A DNA stretch of 64,000 nucleotides from Thuidium tamariscinum (Eukaryota; Streptophyta; Bryopsida; Hypnales; Thuidiaceae): contig OX344749.2 of the NCBI GenBank assembly GCA_947034885.2, positions 24,753,501-24,817,500 on the forward strand, in the 5' to 3' direction. Under the pieces are notes generated by a model. That model searched no databases. It was not told where the DNA came from and saw only the letters and a list, made by a program, of their open reading frames with translations. Made by a program: the position numbers and the translations under genes. This document shows, one piece after another, positions 22,766 to 35,471 of the stretch (the first letter of the stretch is position 1; every line of letters starts with the position of its first letter).

Positions 22766-25092
22766 TCATGGCGTATTGTTTGCTCGGTCGCATGCTTCAG
22801 CAACCGGCGTTGCCTGTACAAGCTTCCTCTTCTTAAATTCCTCTCGAAGGCGTCGATTAACAGACTCGAATGTCCTCTTGATAGCCTCACGCTCTTCAGC
22901 TGTAGAAGTAAAACGGTAATAGTCGAATTTTTTGCCATTTCCAGCATCAGAAAATGCCCCAGGATCTTCACCAATCCGGGCTTGATGAACTTTTTCAATG
23001 CCAGGAGTCGGTCCCCCAGTACTATCCGCATTCGGCAGAGGATGTTGGCCTCCAGCCTGCTCAGCTTTCGGCTCTGAAGGAGAATTAGCATCCTTGACTA
23101 GATCAGGAGGCGGGGTTGAGGTTGTCTTCAAAGCCCCGGCAATTGAATCAGGTTTATGTGTCGCAAGGATATCTCTGACGCTTGGTTTAGACTTTTGTTG
23201 AGTTTTCGATGGCAAAGATTGTTGATCTTTTTCTGTTACCTCACCAGTCCGTCCCGCAGCACATATATCCGGGAGATACTTCAGATGATTGTCGTCACTC
23301 ACCTGGTCACAAGCTGCCTGCAAATCATGCACCTCCGAAGTGAAGGGAGCTGGAGAGCATGGAACTTTGACGAAAGCCTCTGCTGACGCCCTAATTGTGG
23401 TGGTGATCGGATCCATGGGGCGGAGCTTTGGAACCGGCAACACTGTCGGAGTGTTTCTGGTGATGCTGGTTTGTGCGGGAGCTTGGACGAAACTTGGAAA
23501 CGAACTGCATGGAGGCTGCAGAGAGGCTTCATTCTTCTGAGGTAGTGTAGACGGACGACGCACAGGTACATGCCCTGGCACGGTCGGTGGTGCTCTTCGA
23601 CTGTCTCTCGGGAAGAGATGCACCATGGACTCCTTGCGTTCAAGGCGCACGAGAGTTTCGAACTTGGAGAGCAATGACATTAGGTTTGGGCTGTGCAGAC
23701 TCTTGTAATTGAGTTTCTTTCCCCTGCAGTCCTCAAAATCCTTCCCCAGGTTACTCAAGTTTATGCCTGCATTGGCACGGCCGCTAGCTACCAACTCCTC
23801 CAGCCAGTTCCTCACCTCCTCCATCGAGAGCGGCCCGAAACTCAATATCTGCCGGGGAGGAGTTGCCGGCCTTGCCTCAGAAATCAGCCTACTGTGGCGT
23901 GCTCCGTAGTCCAGACCTGGCCTGTTACAGAGGATCCAAGGTTTCGTCCCAACAAGTATTCTCTTGAAATTCACACCAGGAACAGCAACTTGCAGAAACG
24001 CATCGAGTTTCTCAAACCCGACCTTCTTGAAGTTCAATTTGTCCGTAAACCTCGTCCTGAAACGCGCACAGAGATCGTATTCCAAAAACTCGGTAATCCC
24101 ATCCCGGAGATACTCCTCAATTAGAGTCCTGCAGTTCTCCATCAGGAGTGAGCAAACCGCAGTCATTTGGTTCTGTTGTGATTGGGAGTCGCTTGCCCTA
24201 ATCGAGGGTTCGTCATTTATCCTGGCAACCGAGGGCTTTTCCTCAACCGCCACCTCCTTCGTATCATTCAAAAGACAATGAGAAAACATTTGGTGCAGGA
24301 TCTCGACCTGAGGAGGAACACGTTCGTGCAATGGTGTCATGTCCTTCGGAGGGAAGGAGGTTGCCACAATAATGTTGTATTTTCTGATGTGCAGCTGGTG
24401 AATTGCATCTGCCAAAGAGGGGTCCGACACGCGGGAGATAATGACCATATCCACCATGCCTGGCGCGTGATCTGTGGCCCAAAGCAACATGTCCACAATC
24501 ATGGCCTTCCAGGAACTCCCCTGCTCAGAACCTGCCAGAGGAAAACCAATTTCCAAGTTAGATGGAGACAACAATACGGTCTCTTGAGCAGCATCTTCCT
24601 CCAAAGAAGCAGATTCTTTCTCTTTCTTGCCATTTATAAGGATTTCCTCAGATGACAGTTGGATGAGGGTTGCGGGTGCGCAGGGCAAAAGGGCAGTGTA
24701 GACCTTGGAAATTCCAAAGTCAATCACAAGCCCTGCATACCTGGGTGCACCTTCGCATTACGCACACGCAGGACACAGACTTGATATATGCTAGGTTGCG
24801 GCTAAATTGACATGTTCAAGAGCTCACCACAGGAAATGGATTGTTGCAAGAAGAGCGTGCTCTTGACAATGTAGTCATGCGCAGCAGCGGGCAGAGCTTC
24901 AATCCCGTGGGCTCGGATCTTCAGAGGGGGGCAGAGACTGAAGAGCCCAGTGCCCATGGCGCGATGAGAACCGAGGAGGTGGTCCAGGAACTTAAAATTT
25001 GGCGGAGGAGGCACGGTTTGCATGTCCCAGAAGACCATGGTGCCACTGTCGCTGCCCCTTGCAGAGCCTCCATTTGGCCTCACACTCACCAT
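22766..25092 (-). CDS. NYN-domain protein with two OST-HTH/LOTUS-like domains, 743 aa
   Basis: Two exons on the minus strand, 25092-24828 and 24732-22766, with donor GTGAGC, acceptor GCAG and phase 1, give 743 aa. The start is the ATG at 25092; an upstream in-frame TTG is ignored. Residues ~18-220 form a limkain/MARF1-type NYN (PIN-like RNase) domain. It opens with VFWDMQTVPPP and continues with MIVDMLLWA near 166 and ISRVSDPSLADAIHQL near 188, then RKYNIIVA. Residues ~280-356 and ~390-454 are helical, basic OST-HTH/LOTUS-like modules (MENCRTLIEEYL; MEEVRNWLEELVASGR). A Pro/Ser-rich disordered linker follows, then a basic tail (NRRLREEFKKRK). NYN/LOTUS proteins bind or cleave RNA. The usual GDxD motif reads RVSD, so one acidic residue looks lost. 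Confidence 0.8.
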
Positions 25093-26350
25093 AATACTCT
25101 TTCCCCTAAACAAGCAGTTCTCTCTCTGGAGGTCTGGCAGTTTCTCCGTCTCTCTTGTCTGAACTTCAAGAAGTGGAACAGAAGCAAACGTCAGGGGTTT
25201 GCACTCTTTCTCTCTCAGAGATAATACGCCAACTTCATAACAAGGTGAATAACATACTCTGGTCGTGAAATTGTCTGCTGATTGCTAAACATTTGCCTGT
25301 GATAGTAACAAAACGAGCATTACAATAGTGAACATCCTAATGCCTTTACAGACGCGCTAAATGAGTGCAATTGTTGAAATGCCAAACCTTCAAAATGCCT
25401 TGGAAATCAGCTAAAGAAATCTTCAATGGGTTGCACATTGTTTCAGCAGGACACCCTCTTGAGAGCTAATTACAAACGCAACAACAACATCATCGTGAAG
25501 AACTTACTTAACTCAACCTCCCGCCCGGCCTCGTCTGATGGCTGTGGCACTTTCCTTTGTGGCAATTCTCCAAACTCCCAAGAGAGCTTGCGCAGAGGAA
25601 GAAGAAGAAATCTGACCCCTGAGTGGCGTGAACTCCTATTTCCTCACAGGTGAAGTTATTCTCCGAGTGTCGTAAACTCGTAACCAGGGCTTATCACTTA
25701 ATTTCATTTCCAGTTGCGCCTGTTAATTCTCATCCACGTCACACATCATTTCTAATATGATATGATTATGACTAGATGGGTAAGACTCGATGATGTACAG
25801 TACAGCCGCTGCCGCCATTAGTGCTGACTGATTTAATGCTGGAGTGTGGAAATTTGATACATGGCAATCTGATTAGCCTGTGATAAGGTTGAGGCATCAG
25901 TAACCGATCATTTAAGCAATTTTAGAGTAGATTGTGCAGGGTAGGAGGTGGTGGAAATTTTTTCATGTAGAAAGATAGGAAATATGGAGATGAAAAAAAT
26001 TTCAGAATTTTTTTTTCAAAATTGAAATTATATTGAATTTTGGGAACCAAAAAAGTACAATTCACAAGGAGCCAATGTTTAAAGTCTTTCAATTCCAATC
26101 ATTCAAGAATTACTTTCCGACCTACTACTTCCTACTTCCTCTGTTCACTAATTTGAGACACGTGTCAGATCCTTATCAATCTCAACCTTGAAAAGAACCA
26201 AAAAAATGCAATTCAAGCTCTGGTTGGAAATTTATTCTAGCCTTGATTGGAAAGACTATACGTGTACACATTGGGTGTTGAGCATCGGTGGTTATTGGTA
26301 CCTCAACCTTAACTTAAAGTTAGTTTACAAGGCAGATGAGTGAGTCCAAG
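25093..26350. other. NYN gene upstream region, then AT-rich repeat DNA
   Basis: 25093-25700 is likely promoter and 5' UTR of the minus-strand NYN gene. From ~25900 the DNA is AT-rich. About 25905-26190 belongs to a dispersed repeat whose relatives lie at ~28480-28740 (same strand) and ~29380-29640 (opposite strand), recognised by the motifs AGAAAGATAGGAA and CCAATC followed by ATTACTTTCC. No gene supported. Confidence 0.45.
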
Positions 26351-26625
26351 TAAGGTGGGTACACCTAAAAGCGCCACTTATTCTTACTCTTCCTAGTTCC
26401 TGTCATCATGCTATTCAGTTTTTTATACAGTCTTGTTGGCAAGTGAAAATATGCTCCAACGCTCCAAAGAACATAGGATTTGGATACCGTATGCAAAAGT
26501 TATTAACAATCAAAGTCTATTTCTAAAAGCGCCATCTACAGTCTGGGTACATGACTGATTTAAAATGTATGCGCATTGTAGATGGCGCTTTAAGGTCAGG
26601 TGCCATTTTGGGTGTACCTACCTTA
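26351..26625. mobile_element. MITE copy A, 275 bp
   Basis: The ends are TAAGGTGGGTACACC and GGTGTACCTACCTTA, inverted repeats of ~18 nt including the flanking TA. The interior carries a second inverted pair (AAAAGCGCCA and TGGCGCTTT). It is closely related along its whole length to copy B 190 bp downstream. TA at both ends suggests a TA target duplication, as in Tc1/mariner-type MITEs. No coding sequence. Confidence 0.65.
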
Positions 26626-26813
26626 CATAATAACTTAAGATAGGGTTGCATAATTTTATATAAATTCTGAAAAATGGAGACTGCTTTAGTGCTCCAAAGT
26701 TTGCTTGCTCGTGAGGTAAGCAATCTGGCATGCAATCAAGGATGCCAGAAGTGGTTGATTCAAGCCTTGGAGGGTGTAGCTAATGTAATTCATAGGTAAC
26801 ATCAAATTCCAAA

Positions 26814-27090
26814 TAAGGTAGGTACACCCAAAAGCGCCACTTATTCATACTGAGTCTAGTTCCTGCTATTAATTAGTTCAGATTTTTATGTAGTCTTGTT
26901 GGCAAGTGAAAGCATGTTCCAATGCACCAAAGAACGCAGGATTTGGATACCATATGCAAAAGTTATTAACATTCAAAGTCTGTTTCTGAAAGTGCCATCT
27001 ATAGTCTGTGAACATGACTGATTTCGGAAATGTATGTGCACTGTAGATGGTGCTTTTAGGAACAGGGCTTTTTTGGGTGTACCTACCTTA
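26814..27090. mobile_element. MITE copy B, 277 bp
   Basis: Same orientation, ends and interior as the element at 26351-26625 (TAAGGTAGGTACACCC and GGGTGTACCTACCTTA), with roughly 10-15% difference by eye. A related internal block (AGGATTTGGATACC followed by ATGCAAAAGTTATTAAC) recurs in inverted orientation in HEMERA intron 1 at ~34425-34930. Confidence 0.65.
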
Positions 27091-29838
27091 TAGTACATTC
27101 ACAAGTTGTATTTGTTGTACAAGGAATCAAGAGGTGATGGGAGAATGGAGGATGTGATAAAAGAGATGGCAGTATTAAAGAGGTTAGGATGTACATGACC
27201 TACACACGTTGTTATTAGTTTCACCGGCTTCCTCTATCCACCATCTTATTCTTGGCTCATTTCCACCATAGAACTCATCCAAATCCATTTGTTTTTTTGT
27301 GACAACTTAGTGCATTAATTTCAACTTGGGTAATGTTCCAGTCCTTGATTGGTGAATACTCAAGTGCTAATAGGTATGATCACTGTATAAAGGCAGTTTT
27401 AGACTAGCTTCTTTAGAAATTTAGAGTTTTAGTCAAAAGAATATAAAATTTAGTGTAAGTTTGATTCATGAAACATGCACACCTTTGGAAAATATGTGCC
27501 CATCTTGAAGTTGGCTCAAGATATTCAAATTACAAATCAGGATGGTAATAGGTTTGTCTACCTTCAATGTCCCTGTCTACCTCTACTTTAACCCTAAAAT
27601 GCCAAACCGGTAACTATTGGTTTCTGGCCTCAATGCTTGTCACTTAGTTCGTTGCCATTTTTGAAGTAGATTTGTATGAAAATTTTTATATTTATTTTTC
27701 AGAGATGAAACTACATGTCTTCTCTACTTCAAAAAAAATTTATATTTTTATGAGGAAAATTGATTTTTCTAAGAATTTCTAAAAGAAAAATGAAGAAAAA
27801 AACACATCAAATAGAAAATGATTTAAAAAAATCTGAAAATTTCACCATGTGTATGCTTTACAGTGACAAACATCATGTTGTAAACTCAATTTCAGTGTCC
27901 TTTTGTAAGTAATATATAATGGATATTGAAAATACATCCGGAGTAAAAATTGCAATAAATATTCAATATTACGAATTTTTCAAAAATTCCAATTGGATTA
28001 GAAACTAGAGTACATGGTTTTCATTTTGTTAGTTGGACTCAAATTCAAAAAATGTCATTTTCAAGGAGAAATTTCAGATTTGGAGCAATGAGCAAAATAC
28101 ACTGAAATAGCAAATTTTGCCATCCATTTTTTTTTTACTACCAAGATTATAAACTCAATTAGGTACTCTTTATAACCCTCCATGGAAGATCACCAAGCAA
28201 AAAACGGATGAAAAAGTGCTCACAATGTCCCTCCACACACTCTTCTATTCATACTCTTCTATTAATTGAAACGCCATGGAATGGCGCCGTTGGCATGTAG
28301 GGGTTAATACAAATTCTTTTAGCAAGGCTATAAGTAGCTTCACAATTTATAACGTCAATACAGAGTGGTCAATTTCAAGATTGACAACTATGCTCATTAA
28401 ATCCAAGTAAACAAGTCCATTCAAAATAATGGCATGTGGAGACCAGCCACATTAGAGAAATAAAGTAGAAACACCTATATTCAATCACTTAAGTAATTGT
28501 GGAACAAATCATGAAGAGTATGAAGCTATGCAAATTTTTCCCATATAGAAAGATAGGAATTATGAGGATTGCAAGTTTTTTATAATATTATTTTGAAATT
28601 TGAAATTTTAATGATTTTTAGAAACCAAAAAGTACTTCAAACCCATAGTTGATGTTTAGAGTCTTCCAATCTAGATCATAGCTAAAGCTACTTTCCTACT
28701 TTGTACTTCCCTCACACTTTATGATACTTTGGGACATAATTGTGTCATGACCTTATTAGTTCCAACCTTGAAAATGGGAAAAAAATACATTCCAAGCTTT
28801 GATTGGAAATAGTTGCATCCTATAGGTTGGATATGGGTCCTTAATCAGGAATAGGTGGTTCTACCTTAGGTTCAATTTCATTCCTTTAGTCCTCAATGTA
28901 GAAAGATACAAAAAGATACAATTCCTACAAATAGGATACTAAAGCAATTAAGTTAGTATACCTTCTTTGAAATGCTCATGTGAAAACTATGGTAGAGGTA
29001 CCTACTATTGATAGAGACACCATCAACAATAAATAGGGTATCCTATTCTAACTAAGATTGGAAAGAATTTCCATTTTCTCCTTTGAATGTGTATATTTGT
29101 ACTTTTTGAAGGTTTGGGCCAAACTTTTTATTGGAAGCGGGTTTGGTGTGAGATTGCACCAAAGAAAATACTTTGGTTAGAAAATGCCCCCCAAAATGCC
29201 AAAAAACTTGGATGAAATCACTAGACAACTTTGAAATACAAAAAAATTAGATGATATCACCTAATTGTAGATGAAAATCATACTATACATCCAATAAATG
29301 GATGAATGTTGTAATTTAGAGCACAACTATTACATTTTATATTGTCACTATAGCACTTCTTCAAAAATGAAAAAAAAAATCTGATTTGGACCAATAAGTT
29401 GATGACACATAAGTGACCATAAAAGTAGGAAGTAAGTAGCAAAAAAGTCTTCTTGAATGATTGGAATTGGATGACTCTAGATGTTGGTCATGAATTAAGC
29501 CCAACTTTTGCCTTTCAAAATTCATAGTAATTTCAATTCATAAGATATAATTACCAAATTTTTTGCAATCCCTATTATTTCTGTCAATGCACCTCTAAAA
29601 TGTTTTGCTTTCCCTTGCACTACCCTAGATCATGTCCAAATGTGCTTATCTTAGCGATTATGGGCACCTCTACCATAATAAGGCTGACCACCACAGGTAA
29701 TAAATCTTTCAACACTCAAGGGTCGTAACAACTTGTACCCGCTACCCCATAATTCTGGTGAAGCTAATTAACTTGCGTTTTGTCAAATAATGGAACAGGG
29801 ATGCAAGGGTGAATAGAGGGCGAAATAGAGGGCGTCAT
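27091..29838. other. AT-rich intergenic repeat DNA
   Basis: No gene is supported. It contains two further copies of the repeat also seen at ~25905-26190: one at ~28480-28740 in the same orientation and one at ~29380-29640 inverted. The 28.5-29.6 kb stretch could be a single element with inverted ends, but I could not fix its termini. Confidence 0.4.
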
Positions 29839-32800
29839 CTAATTCCCCAGCTCCTCAAGGTAATCTTCTCCGTCGTCGTCAGAGCCAACATATTCCAGTA
29901 GGTCAGAACCATTTATTTGGTCCAATAAATCAACGACGGGCGACATTTGTTTTGCTTCTCTGCTAGCCTTGGGCTTCCCAGATGGGAGTGGCTGCTGCTT
30001 GCTGACATTCGCTTTCCATGCTACGTCGTCCCTGATATCATCATCGTCCTCTTCGTCCTCGTCCTCGTCGTCATCCTGAAATGAGGGCAGGTGTTTCCCA
30101 ACATGTCAGCTTGGAGATCATCAATCAAGCAATAACCGTATGTAGCCCTCATGAACGATGGTACGTAATATTCCTCAGGCTAGCACCAAAAATTGGAATG
30201 ATTGATCAATGATACGAGGAGGAACCAAGTCAAGAACCTCATCATTTAAGGTGTAGAAAAAACACATCATATTCTAAATGATTTGCTAAAAACGACATTC
30301 TACTGTATCAAACGAAGATTAAAACAAGAAGAAGATTCTTTGCATTATGAAAAAGAATTCTCCACAATGCAGTCAGCACGTAAGTACTCGTACCTCTTTG
30401 TCACCAATATCAATGGCTCCCGTCATTCCATCGTCAAAGGAACCACCCTGTGCCAACAATCTCATCTTCATCAACTTCCGCTGAAATATATAAGCACTTA
30501 GAGGCTTTGCTACCACTAAGACGCAAAATTTTGCAATCATCAAAATACAGCTAGCATGATTCTAAACTATCTCTCCACCTGAAAAGACACAACCAAAACC
30601 AAGGATAGATTGTACATGCTCCACATAAAAATGAAAGGAACTAATTGCAAGAAAAGAAATGTTGTTGTACCCAAAATCCACACCCCAAGATCTTGTGATC
30701 TTACTGCTGTTCAAGAAATAAACGACGAAGTGTAGACAACTAGAATACCTCGATCTCTTGAGCGTCCCTCTCTTCTTTTGCCAGTAGTTCCTGAAGCTCT
30801 TCTTGCGTGATTAATCGGCCATCCTGCAAGGACAAGAGTGTAACTACGACTAGTGAGAAACAACATCACTTCCAAAGTCAAGGACTTCAAAGAGTACATC
30901 AAAAACGGAAGGGACCTGACCCAGACTTCTATACTGACTCTCGTTGCCAACAGGAACTCATCTATTCTAACACAAGGTTGGCCCTGATTTAGGAAGTGGC
31001 GCCGAATGACTATGGACTTGGCGTGACTGGAATGTCTAAGGACACTGATCTTCGAAAGGAAATACTGTACTTCGAATGGGGACACTACACTTGTAGGGAT
31101 CTACAACGCTTCCACCATGAATTTGCATTGGAAATTCAAACATAGTGATCAAAAATTGATCTCAACAGATTTGGTTCCTGTACCCAAAAATCTATACGGA
31201 TTTCTATACATCAAAAAAGCACAATCCTAGAGATGTTAAAATGTTTGTAGTGACGCCAATAGCAATGAGGTCACTTCCAAGGTTGCAGACGTACCACAGC
31301 CAAGTTGCAGAGTAGACACTCAAATTATATTATCTGGCATTAATAGATTGAGAAATGGCTCAGACATACTTTCTTTTCTTCTTGACAAATTAAAGCAACT
31401 GCTAGATATTTCAAAAGAGACCATTAACCCGGTGACAATTAAATCCATTTGCAAGTTTTACAAGTTTTTGCTCATATTCTTTGAAGAAATACATTATCTA
31501 CATCAATTTCATCAAACAGCTCACAAAAGAAGGCTGTTTCCTACAGATTTAAGAATTACTTTGGATGGACGCGAAGCTTCTAGGACGAAACAGTACCCGG
31601 AAGCACCCTATCCATCATCCAGGATATGAATTACATGGCGGTTAAGTGGCAGAAGACTGGGATAGTAGAAGTTGAGCTTAACTCACATCTCGCAATTGTT
31701 CAAGGATGTCAGGTGTTGGCTCATGCATGTTGGCGTTCCGAAAGTCAGCCACGCAATCAGGATCTTGCACATAATTTATCGTCGGATAAACAGGATCCCC
31801 TCCCCAAACTGCACAAGTATTCATTCGTAAATTGTACCGACATATGCACCAATCAAACTGTGACCTACTGTGCACTCCCGAATGTAATTAATTTTCGCCC
31901 AAGAGCCCAAAGAGTTGAAATAAATCATTACGGAAGCCTCAAGGAAGGTATCAAAATGAACTAATTGAAAGAAGAAATCATACATGTTTCTAACAAATAC
32001 TATGTTTTGTAGTGGACTTACTATTTCTAGGAACGAACTAGGTTCCATTTCAATCAGCAATTTAGTAACATTAACTCAACATGAATCTAATTCCTAATAA
32101 TAAACCATTGAGATGAGATGAGCGGGACTGAGAAGTAGACACAAATTAGTAACCCAAGAAAGTATCCAAAAAGAGTGAGGAGACATGCCTTGTTTGACTT
32201 CCTCTTCAGACATGCGCATGATCAAAGGATCACGGCGAATGCGAATATCTGTTCCCTGCATTTTTCGGTATTCCTTCAGAGATTGCTGCTGCATCATATC
32301 AAGCAGCTGATCCACAACACCTTCCCCCGTTCTCTTTGCCTTCTCCTTAACAGCCGCCAGCGAGGTATCATCTCTCCATTCCTTCACCCATTCTTTGTAG
32401 TAAGCCATTGCACCTATTTTCTTCCTTCGCGCCTCCTCCTCCCGCATTCTGAATGTCTCTTAAAATCAGGTAATGAAAAATATTTACATTGCATAGTAAC
32501 ACACAATGGTCATTCAGAACTTAAAATTCGCCATGCACAAGCAAAAAAAGCAGGCTGAGTGATTCGGGTAGCACTTAACGAACCAGTTCGTAGACTAAAT
32601 TCCAAAAACGAGTTCTTAGAAGAATCTCCTAAACTAGAAAGGAATACCACTTGGGAAGAAGAAGAAATCGAATCAAGAAGTAGAAGCCTCAAAATGTGAA
32701 CAAACATTCCATCATACATAAGTCATCAACTTACCGCTCCTCGTAAAAGACGCGCTTCCTCGCTCGCGCTAAACTGGCTTCAGCAATTGATGGTTTCTCT

Positions 32801-35471
32801 GAAAAGAGCTTGATTTGACCTGATTTTGCCATTGCTGCTGCCATAACCTACAGGCGAGAGAACTCCAAACCCATTACACATACACGCTAACAAAAAAAAT
32901 TTCATTCCTTAGAATCACCGATTTGAATAACTCCTCCCATGGTCTTATCGTAGAAAACAATTATCCAAGTAGTTCCTCCAAAGTGATTCGAATATTCCCC
33001 TACAACACCAAGGATTCATGGTTGAAAATGACCAATTTCGTTGACCACAACATAATTCAGACAGGGCCAAGTTTTATATCACCTGAATCAGTGAAGAACA
33101 TTTCATGTATCGGTTATGAAGTAAAATGAAATCTGAAAAAAGAAGAAACTATTCGAAAATGCTATAGAAGTAATTAAGGCCAGTTTGGCTGCTTGGTCCT
33201 TTCAGGTTTAAGTCACAGGATCCGTCCTGATCGGGACGAAAAAAAATATTGCTTGAAAGTAAACCTCAAGTGGGAGACTTACACTATCACTGTCACCTGA
33301 ACGCTTGTGCCAGGCACTCCAAGGCTCCTTATCCTTGGGAGGCTTCTGCCAATTCCACCAAAGCTCACTATTGCTCAGTTGCTCAGTCTCCGACGTGGCC
33401 ACAAGAGCTCCCTCTTCCTTGCTCTCCTTCACAAGCCCAGCCACATCAGTGCCGCCTCCAACATTCTCCTCGTCCTCTTCCTTCTCTTCCTCCTCGTCAT
33501 TTTGCTCTGCCACCATTTGATGCAAAGCCTCCTTGATGGGATCGTGCTCAGGGTCATTCTTGGTATACCACAGATTGCCCCCACCAGCAGCGGCAATGAC
33601 CTCCTTCCCTGCCGCAATCTGCTCTTTCGTCAAAGGAACAAACTCCTCCTCTTCTTCCTCCTCTTCCTCCTCCTCCTCCTCGAATTCATTCGGCACTTTC
33701 ATGCTTTCCGCATCTCGTCTCGCTGTACTGGCGTTCTTCCGCTTGGACACGTAGTCTCTACTCCCACGGCTGCTCCTCTTGCTCTCTGGTGAGTTAAGCA
33801 CTAACATGTCAATGCGAGCTGTATGATATTGGAATGTGTATAAAAATGTATGATACCGAGATGCACATAACGTAACTGCAGCTAATTTCTGAAGCCAATC
33901 CTAACAGATTCTTGCCTAAAATGTACTGCCATGAGAGAGAGAGTCTAGGTGCTTTAGGGTACACCTAGTTCCAGCACTTTGAAAATTTGTAGTTTATTCG
34001 TTGAGTGTCCAAAAAATGCTTAAGAAGAAGACGCAGAATACTCTTCTGACTTTCAACAAGATCCAACAAAATTTAGGAAATTAAACAATAGGAACAATGC
34101 TCATGACTGCTTATTTGGACGCAATTAGGTGTAGTTATCCAGTGTATCAAAACCGGATTCATCAAGTATTCGACTTCACACTGGCCTATGTCAGATACTG
34201 CCCCCCCGTAAAAGTTCTGGATAGTGCAATCCCACAGGCATATTCCTAATACATGTGTTTAATTAGTTTCTAGTTAGAATGTTTTAAAATATGACCATAA
34301 GGCAATTACACCTTCTTGTGATTTTTCACAACCTGGCACAGTACGTATTGATTTGAGGATGTTCACCACCTCATCATCAAAACTCTCGTCAGCTTTAGAT
34401 CATCTCGCAATAAAACTTTAAGCCCTTATAACTTTTGCATATATTATCCAAAATCACGTATTCTTTAGTGCATTGGAATCCTCTCTGAATTGCCAACAAC
34501 CGCATTCAAAAATCTTATAATTCAATAATACAAAATGCCCTCAGCGCCCCCAAAGTATCACAAATTAGGTGTGGTTACAAAAATCTTCAACCCTCGTGCA
34601 CTTTTCCCAACAACAGCATTCGAAAATCTGGCAATTTTAATCATTACAAGAATGTGCTCAGAGCCGAAGGTGTCGTTGATTACAAAAAGCCGTAATCCCT
34701 TATAAATTTTGCGTATATTATCCAAATCATCTATTCTCTCATGCACTGGAATCCTCTATGCTTTGCCAACAACGGTATTCGAAAATCTGACAATTCAAAT
34801 AATAATAAAAAATTGCTCGGCGTCGAAGGTGTTACAATTATGTGTGGTTACAAAAGATCTTTAAACTCTTACAGCTTTCGCATATATTACAAAAATCATG
34901 TGTTCTTTCGTGCATTGGAGTCTCTATGCTTTACCAACAACAGCACTCAAAAATCGGACGATTCCAATAACAAAAAAAAGTGTCCAGCGCTGAAGACATC
35001 GCAATTTGGTTAGACAACCGTATGACCATCGTAACTCTTCCCATGGACCTAAGCTTTGATTCCACCATTGAAACTAACCAACAACATACCGCGAGGAGTG
35101 GACGCCTGCCCGGACCTCACAATGCGCTGCATATCCTCTCCCCACCACGCGGGGTTCGGCAACGGCGTCCGCGCGCCATGCGTCGGCGAAGGCTCCCCAG
35201 TATTAGGATCCACGTAGCTCGTGTAAGCAGGTGCCTCAACAGGCATGTCCACTTCATCACTCTCATTGCACCTGACCACCAAACTCTGTCTCCGACTGCT
35301 CCGACTGCGAATTTCGGAGATACTCACGCCTCGGGGTCTCAGGGAGGACGAGACGCCACTGCCAGAGAACCAGAGGGATCGCCTGGTTTGAAGAAAGGAG
35401 CCATGGATTTTGCCATTGGGATGCGAACAAACGCCGAGACGGGCTTGTAAAAGTAGGCTGCGAGTCTCCAT
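29839..35471 (-). CDS. HMR: HEMERA / pTAC12 / PAP5, plastid and nuclear photomorphogenesis factor, 8 exons, 592 aa
   Basis: A component of the plastid-encoded RNA polymerase complex. In Arabidopsis it is dual-targeted to chloroplast and nucleus and acts in phytochrome signalling. Exons on the minus strand: 35471-35090, 33785-33283, 32847-32735, 32448-32189, 31808-31687, 30823-30749, 30480-30394 and 30075-29839; all phases close to 592 aa (Arabidopsis ~527). Residues 1-~60 are Ser/Arg-rich, like a transit peptide. YTSYVDPNTGEPSPTHGAR (83-101), an acidic run of about 14 Glu, WWNWQKPP, then AMAKSGQIKLFSEKP, AMAYYKEWVKEW, GTDIRIRRDPLIMRM, VWGGDPVYPTINYVQDP and HEPTPDILEQL follow family order. The C-terminus is Asp/Glu-rich, with DLLDQINGSDLLEYVG near the end. 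The intron after residue 419 uses a GC donor. Intron 1 holds tandem repeats. A LINE sits ~430 bp upstream. Confidence 0.93.
34420..34995. repeat. Tandem repeats in HEMERA intron 1
   Basis: Four degenerate units, roughly 100-170 bp each, begin near 34425, 34588 (shortened), 34697 and 34867. Each carries a CTTATAACTTTTGCATATATTA-like block, TGCATTGGAATCCTCT, GCCAACAAC, ATTCGAAAATCT and GTGTGGTTACAAAA. The block is the reverse complement of the interior of the MITEs at 26351 and 26814, so the array probably arose by amplification of a MITE inside the intron. Confidence 0.6.

Noticed and set aside
23156-24655. Several plus-strand frames of 70-157 codons opposite the NYN gene
   Set aside because: All are antisense shadows of the long minus-strand exon.
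33249-33792. Leu/Ser-rich plus-strand frames of up to 161 codons
   Set aside because: Antisense to HEMERA exon 2; low complexity comes from the poly-Glu codons.
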